Below, in pieces: positions 59,896-64,000 of a stretch of DNA of 64,000 nt. The DNA comes from Pseudoduganella ginsengisoli (lineage in GTDB: Bacteria > Pseudomonadota > Gammaproteobacteria > Burkholderiales > Burkholderiaceae_D). Made by a program: the position numbers and the translations under genes. The notes below the pieces were generated by a model. That model ran no database searches, was not told the DNA's origin, and was given only the letters and a program-made list of their open reading frames with translations. Location of the stretch: contig NZ_WNLA01000011.1 of NCBI RefSeq assembly GCF_009720865.1, positions 62,001-126,000 on the forward strand, read 5' to 3'. Positions within the stretch are counted from its first letter, which is position 1; the number at the start of each line of letters is the position of its first letter.

Positions 59896-61128
59896 ATGTC
59901 CAGCTTTTCCGGCAATCTCCGCAATTTCGTTGACAAGGCGCGCCAGCTCATTGCTCCCGAGGCTGTCCCTGCCGAGCCACCACCACCGATTGTTCCTATG
60001 ATTCCAAATCCTATACATCCGCCGACGCCCTATTCGGGAATCACCCAGGCCCAGCAAGATGAACTGGATGCGCTGCTGGCGCCCATTTCCGCCGACGCGC
60101 CTTGCGGCCAGGCGTTGCGGTTCGATCCCGTGTTCACGGAAATCCGGCTGGCGCGTGAAGAAGATGATCCGTCGCTGCCGATGGGAGAGTGGGAGCGTCC
60201 GCTGAAGCGGGCCGACTGGCCGCTGATTGAAGGGCGCTGCAAGGACATGCTGATGCACCGCTCCAAGGATGTGCAAATTGCCGCCTGGCTGCTGGAAGCG
60301 TGGACCCGGCAGTTCGGGCTCGATGGCTTGTACCGGGGCCTGGCGCTGATCGAGCGCCTGCTGCTGCACTACTGGGACGGCGTGTATCCGCTGATTGAAG
60401 ACGGCGATGCGGATGCCCGCGCCGCACCGCTGGAATGGCTGAACAGTTCCGTCGTGCTGTCGCTGCGCATCCATCTGCCGCTGCTGAAGGTGCCCGGCCG
60501 CAAACCGAATGCGCCAACCTTGGCGGACTGGGACAAAATGGTGGCGGCTGAACTGGCGGGCCCCGGCCATACGCCGCCTCTGCCTGCGGGCGAAGAAGCG
60601 CCGCTGACGCGGGTCGAAGTCATTGGCTATGCCCAGCGCCATTTGATCCGTGAAATGACGAACAAGCGGGCCGCCATCAAGCGCTGCCTGCATTGCCTGG
60701 AATCGCTGTATGCATTCCTGGATTTACAGTTGGGTACCCAGGCGCCTAACCTGTCCAAACTGAAGGCCACGCTGGTTGCCATTGAACGGGTGCTGGCGCA
60801 GTTCATTCCAGAACACACAGGTGAAGAAATGGCGCCAGACACTACGCCGATTGACCCCATCCCGCCGGAAAATGGCGACCCGGAACCCGGTACGGAAACG
60901 CAGGTGGCGGTATCGGCATCGGTGTGGAAAAACCGCAATGAAGCGTATGCCACGCTGGATGCACTGGCCGATTATCTGAGCCTGGTGGAGCCGCACAGCC
61001 CGACGCCGTATTTGCTGCGCCGCGCCGTCAACTGGGGCCGCATGCCGCTGCCGGAATTGATGGCGGAAATCATCCGTGAAGAGGGCGACTTGAACCGCCT
61101 CGTCAATATGCTGGGCTTGCGCGAGTAA
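59896..61128 (+). CDS. tssA: T6SS cap/baseplate protein TssA
   Basis: This 410-aa protein has an ImpA_N domain (I-S-x-D-x-P-C-G near 60, then L-L-E-A-W-T-R-Q-F-G-L-x-G-L-Y-R-G-L and L-L-H-Y-W-D-G-V-Y-P). A variable middle and the C-terminal ring-forming region with P-H-S-P-T-P-Y-L-L-R-R-A-V-N-W-G follow. It primes tube/sheath assembly. ATG 59896 has AGGTGG upstream; GTG 59884 is the alternative. It is the last gene of the operon, convergent with the next. Confidence 0.95.
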   Translation: MSSFSGNLRNFVDKARQLIAPEAVPAEPPPPIVPMIPNPIHPPTPYSGITQAQQDELDALLAPISADAPCGQALRFDPVFTEIRLAREEDDPSLPMGEWERPLKRADWPLIEGRCKDMLMHRSKDVQIAAWLLEAWTRQFGLDGLYRGLALIERLLLHYWDGVYPLIEDGDADARAAPLEWLNSSVVLSLRIHLPLLKVPGRKPNAPTLADWDKMVAAELAGPGHTPPLPAGEEAPLTRVEVIGYAQRHLIREMTNKRAAIKRCLHCLESLYAFLDLQLGTQAPNLSKLKATLVAIERVLAQFIPEHTGEEMAPDTTPIDPIPPENGDPEPGTETQVAVSASVWKNRNEAYATLDALADYLSLVEPHSPTPYLLRRAVNWGRMPLPELMAEIIREEGDLNRLVNMLGLRE

Positions 61129-61133
61129 TGCGC

Positions 61134-61754
61134 TTACGGCGCGGCCTTGTACACGGGCCGGGCCAGGTCGAAACGCTCGCGCGTATTGGCATAGCCATTG
61201 CCGCCCATCTTGCCCACGGCATCCAGCAATTGCGGATCGATGACGCCGTTGGCCAGCACGCTGTCCGCTACATGGATGTGCACGACGTCCAGCAGCATCA
61301 TGGTGCCGCCCGATGGTTCCGGGCTGATTTCAATGACTTCCCGTAAGCGGCATTCAAAGCGCACCGGGGATTCCGCCACGCCATCGGCAGCCACTGCCTG
61401 GCCGGGGGCACGGGTGATGCCCACTGCATCGAATTCACTGATGCCGGAAGGGTAATCCGCACACGTGGCATTCATTTGCTCCGCCAGTGCTGCGCTGACG
61501 ATATTGACTACGCAGGCCCCCGTCGCCCTCAGGTTGGTCAGTGTATCCTTGGCCGGACGGTCGCGCGGATTGACTTGGGTGACGCTGAGGACGGGCGGAT
61601 TGCAGCTGGCCACCGTAAAGAATGAATAGGGCGCCAGGTTGGCCACGCCATCGGCGCTGACGGTGCTGATCCACGCGATGGGGCGTGGCAGGATGCTGTT
61701 GACCATCACGCGGTAGACTGTGTTGGCGTCGAGGGTGGCGGTGTGGTATTCCAT
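61134..61754 (-). CDS. Flavin reductase-family (FMN-binding split barrel) protein
   Basis: This 206-aa protein has the flavin_reduct pattern. It shows P-R-P-I-A-W-I-S-T-V near 25, N-L-A-P-Y-S-F-F-T near 42, P-P-V-L-S-V near 57, and K-D-T-L-T-N-L in the flavin-binding core. It probably binds FMN, and the electron acceptor is unknown. ATG 61754 (MEYHTATL) is preferred over an in-frame start 15 codons upstream. It is not evidently linked to the T6SS, with a 5-bp gap to the convergent tssA. Confidence 0.88.
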   Translation of the reverse strand: MEYHTATLDANTVYRVMVNSILPRPIAWISTVSADGVANLAPYSFFTVASCNPPVLSVTQVNPRDRPAKDTLTNLRATGACVVNIVSAALAEQMNATCADYPSGISEFDAVGITRAPGQAVAADGVAESPVRFECRLREVIEISPEPSGGTMMLLDVVHIHVADSVLANGVIDPQLLDAVGKMGGNGYANTRERFDLARPVYKAAP

Positions 61755-61780
61755 GGCGATTAAAGAGAAGCGAGGTAATA

Positions 61781-62353
61781 GTGAAATTATTCCTGACAAT
61801 GATGATGTTGGCTATGGGGGCTGCGCTGGCTGCGGAAACGGCGCCAGAACAAGCAATGAAGGAAATGGCCGGTGTGTACAAGCACCGCTTCAGGAATGGC
61901 ATCATCACGCCTGGCAAAGCGCCAATGGAAGCCGATACGCCCTACGAATCCGAAGATATCGTGGAAATCGTCCCTTACGATGCCACGCATATCTATGTGC
62001 GCGCCGAATTGCAGTTCTATAACGGGCATTCCTGTTCGATATCCGGCATGGCCGGCTATGAGCAGGGACGTTTCGTCTACCACGATCCGGAGAAGGCGTA
62101 CGATGGCGGGCCGCCGTGCACGCTGGCGGTGGCGTCTTCAAAAGATGGCATCACGCTGACGGACCGCCTGACGCCGGATGGCGGCGCGACGTGCCGCAGC
62201 TATTGCGGTGCGCGCGGCAGCCTGTCGGACTACACGATAGCCGGCAGCAAGCGGCGGCCCATCCGGTACATGGACCGCCTGCAGAAGTCACGTGAATATC
62301 AAAAGGCGGTCGACGATCTCCAGCGCTACGAGGCAGCGCTGCCGAAGCGCTGA
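61781..62353 (+). CDS. Exported protein of unknown function
   Basis: This 190-aa protein has a cleavable signal peptide (about 1-18, ending AALAA) and is predicted periplasmic. Four Cys residues (CS, CT, CR-x-YC type) may form disulfides. The C-terminal 40 residues are basic and helical. I do not recognise a family. It diverges from the flavin-reductase-like gene across 26 bp and is followed by another exported gene. Confidence 0.6.
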   Translation: MKLFLTMMMLAMGAALAAETAPEQAMKEMAGVYKHRFRNGIITPGKAPMEADTPYESEDIVEIVPYDATHIYVRAELQFYNGHSCSISGMAGYEQGRFVYHDPEKAYDGGPPCTLAVASSKDGITLTDRLTPDGGATCRSYCGARGSLSDYTIAGSKRRPIRYMDRLQKSREYQKAVDDLQRYEAALPKR

Positions 62354-62443
62354 TGTTGCTGGCTTGAGACATTGAAGGCCCGCTGCCGCCGCAACTGTCA
62401 AAGCTGGCTGCTACACTGGCTTATCCCATCACTAGGCGCGCCG

Positions 62444-63058
62444 ATGATGACTAATCTGCTGAAGTTGATTCCTGTGCTTGCCGTGACAGGCGCGCTGCTG
62501 TCCGGCTGTGAAACCATGTCCAAGAGTGAATGCGCGACCGCGAACTGGAGCGACGTCGGTCTGCGGGATGGCATGGGCGGCAAAGCCATGTCCGTGCTGG
62601 ATGACCGCGTGAGCGACTGTTCCAAGGCCGGTGTGAAAGTCGATATGCAGCGCTATATGGCGGGCCGCGAACAGGGCTTGAGGGACTTTTGCAGGCTGGA
62701 GAAAGCCGCGCCGCTGGGCTTGAGCGGCACGTCGTATTCCGGCGTGTGCCCGCCGCAAATCGACTTGGAATTCCGCCGCCGCCATCAGATTGGCTACAAC
62801 GTCTATCAAATGCGCAGCCGCGTCAATGATTTGAACAGCCGCAGCGAACGCTTGCAGCACCGTTTGCGCGAGGCTGACCGCGACGAGGAAAAACAGGTCA
62901 AAGCGGCAGACAAAGAAGATGACCGCAAGCGTATCCGCCGCGAATTCGACGACAAGCGCCGCAATTTGCGCAATGAATTGCGCGACGTCGACCGCGATAT
63001 CCAGCGTGCACGCGATAACCTGCGCGATGCCGAATATGTGCTCGATTCCATGCGCTGA
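62444..63058 (+). CDS. DUF2799-like lipoprotein
   Basis: This 204-aa lipoprotein has lipobox L-S-G-C (Cys about 20). The segment C-A-T-A-N-W-x-D-V-G-L-R-D-G matches the DUF2799 signature, with G-x-x-x-G-L-R-D-F-C and the conserved Y-x-G-V-C-P. The last 80 residues are a highly charged Arg/Asp/Glu coiled-coil (RREFDDKRRNLRNELRDVDR). ATG 62444 or 62447 starts the signal peptide; longer in-frame starts add a non-signal stretch. Function is unknown. Confidence 0.75.
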   Translation: MMTNLLKLIPVLAVTGALLSGCETMSKSECATANWSDVGLRDGMGGKAMSVLDDRVSDCSKAGVKVDMQRYMAGREQGLRDFCRLEKAAPLGLSGTSYSGVCPPQIDLEFRRRHQIGYNVYQMRSRVNDLNSRSERLQHRLREADRDEEKQVKAADKEDDRKRIRREFDDKRRNLRNELRDVDRDIQRARDNLRDAEYVLDSMR

Positions 63059-63215
63059 AATGCCGGCATCGCGTTAACCAGCCTGCACCAGCAATACGGC
63101 CCGCCCGAAGCGCTGCGGGATGCGTCGTCGCGCCAGCGCCCTTGATTGCAGCATGTGCAACCCCATCTCTGCTGTACCATCGGCCGACGCCGGAACTTCC
63201 ACTTGAAGGAATTTG

Positions 63216-64000
63216 ATGACGACCTTTTCCCGGCGCGTGGCGCCACTGATCCTTGCCCTCTGCTGCAATGTGCCCGCGCTCGCCGCCACAGAGACCGTAG
63301 CTGCGGCCACCGCATCCACGGTATCGGCCAATGCCATCAGCGCGGCGGAACGCAACGAGGCGATCGATACGCTCGTTACGGATTTGACCGGCAATTATGT
63401 ATTCCCTGATGTCGCAGAAAAAATGGCCGCGTCGATACGGGCCCGCCAGCAGCGGGGCGAATATGACCAGGTGGCAGACGGCAAGGCATTTGCCCAATTG
63501 CTGGAGCAGCATTTACGGGAGATCAGCCACGATAAGCATATCCAGATCCGTTACACGCCGGCGCCGGAAGCGGCGGCCCGGCGCGGCAGCGCGGCGCCGG
63601 GTGCGTCACAGGCTTCCAATGCATTTGGACGCCGCGTCAATTTTGGCTTTGAAAAATTTGAACGGCTGGAGCCGAATATCGCTTACCTGGAATTGCGCGG
63701 ATTTGTCGATCCAAGTGGCGGGGCAGAGACGGTTGCGGCAGCCATGGGCATGGCGGCCAATGCGGATGCCTTGATCATCGACTTGCGCCGCAACGGCGGC
63801 GGTTCGCCCCGCATGGTGGCGCTGATCAGCAGCTATTTGTTTGACCTGGAACGCGTGCACTTGAATGACTTGTATTGGCGCGACGGGAACCGGACCGAAC
63901 AATTCTGGACCAACCCGGACGTTGCAGGCCAGCGCCTGGGCAGTAAAAAGCCCGTGTACATCCTGACCAGCAAAGCCACGTTTTCCGCTGCCGAAGAGTT
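63216..64000 (+). CDS. S41-family (tail-specific/IRBP-like) peptidase, 3' truncated
   Basis: This is the N-terminal 261 residues of an exported S41 peptidase-like protein. The signal peptide occupies residues 1-24. An N-terminal helical IRBP-type domain follows (about 35-120), then the crotonase-like core with L-I-I-D-L-R-R-N-G-G-G-S and T-S-K-A-T-F-S-A-A-E-E, where Ser is the expected nucleophile. The frame is open at the window end. ATG 63216 has GAAGGA upstream. Confidence 0.85.
   Translation, partial: MTTFSRRVAPLILALCCNVPALAATETVAAATASTVSANAISAAERNEAIDTLVTDLTGNYVFPDVAEKMAASIRARQQRGEYDQVADGKAFAQLLEQHLREISHDKHIQIRYTPAPEAAARRGSAAPGASQASNAFGRRVNFGFEKFERLEPNIAYLELRGFVDPSGGAETVAAAMGMAANADALIIDLRRNGGGSPRMVALISSYLFDLERVHLNDLYWRDGNRTEQFWTNPDVAGQRLGSKKPVYILTSKATFSAAEE

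Overview
The window reads as a GC-rich (about 60% by eye) chromosomal segment of a betaproteobacterium. It most resembles the Oxalobacteraceae (Janthinobacterium/Duganella/Massilia type), judged from protein character and conserved gene orders: pilMNOPQ-aroK/aroB-dgt, mutY...mutM-TPR-lolB-ispE, and tRNA-Gln-prs-rplY-pth. I ran no search, so the genus is an inference.

Left third (1-26.5 kb), housekeeping. A sulfite dehydrogenase pair (sorA, cut by the window start, and a c-type cytochrome) is followed by DinB-like and KOW-like genes and penicillin-binding protein 1A. The type IV pilus assembly operon pilMNOPQ diverges from it. Next come a surface Ig-like lipoprotein, a single frame joining shikimate kinase to 3-dehydroquinate synthase, and dgt. 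Then mutY, a dynamin-like GTPase and mutM lie on the minus strand. A TPR lipoprotein, lolB, ispE, tRNA-Gln, prs, rplY and pth lie on the plus strand, and an HD-GYP gene ends the block on the minus strand.

Right part (26.7-61.1 kb), a type VI secretion (T6SS) island. All 13 core genes are present, in the order tssB-C-hcp-E-F-G-H-vgrG ... J-K-L-M ... A, on one strand with short gaps. The accessory genes are unusual. On the left are a 564-aa unknown protein, an ABC-type pair (a solute-binding/permease fusion plus a second permease) with no ATPase, a 218-aa unknown protein, and a 1719-aa alanine-rich coiled-coil protein with twelve 51-bp tandem repeats. Inside the operon are a MORN-repeat protein, an 81-aa membrane protein, a periplasmic solute-binding protein, two SLC1-type symporter homologues and a formyltransferase.

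My by-eye alignments suggest that both sets of transporter-like proteins have lost energy-coupling motifs: the EAA loop in the ABC permeases, and the NMDG and TM8 ion-site residues in the SLC1 homologues. The solute-binding domains look intact. TssM has also lost its Walker motifs. A solute-sensing or otherwise repurposed membrane module tied to this T6SS is the most interesting hypothesis in the window.

Right end (61.1-64 kb): a flavin-reductase-family protein, two small exported proteins of unknown function, and an S41-type peptidase cut by the window end.
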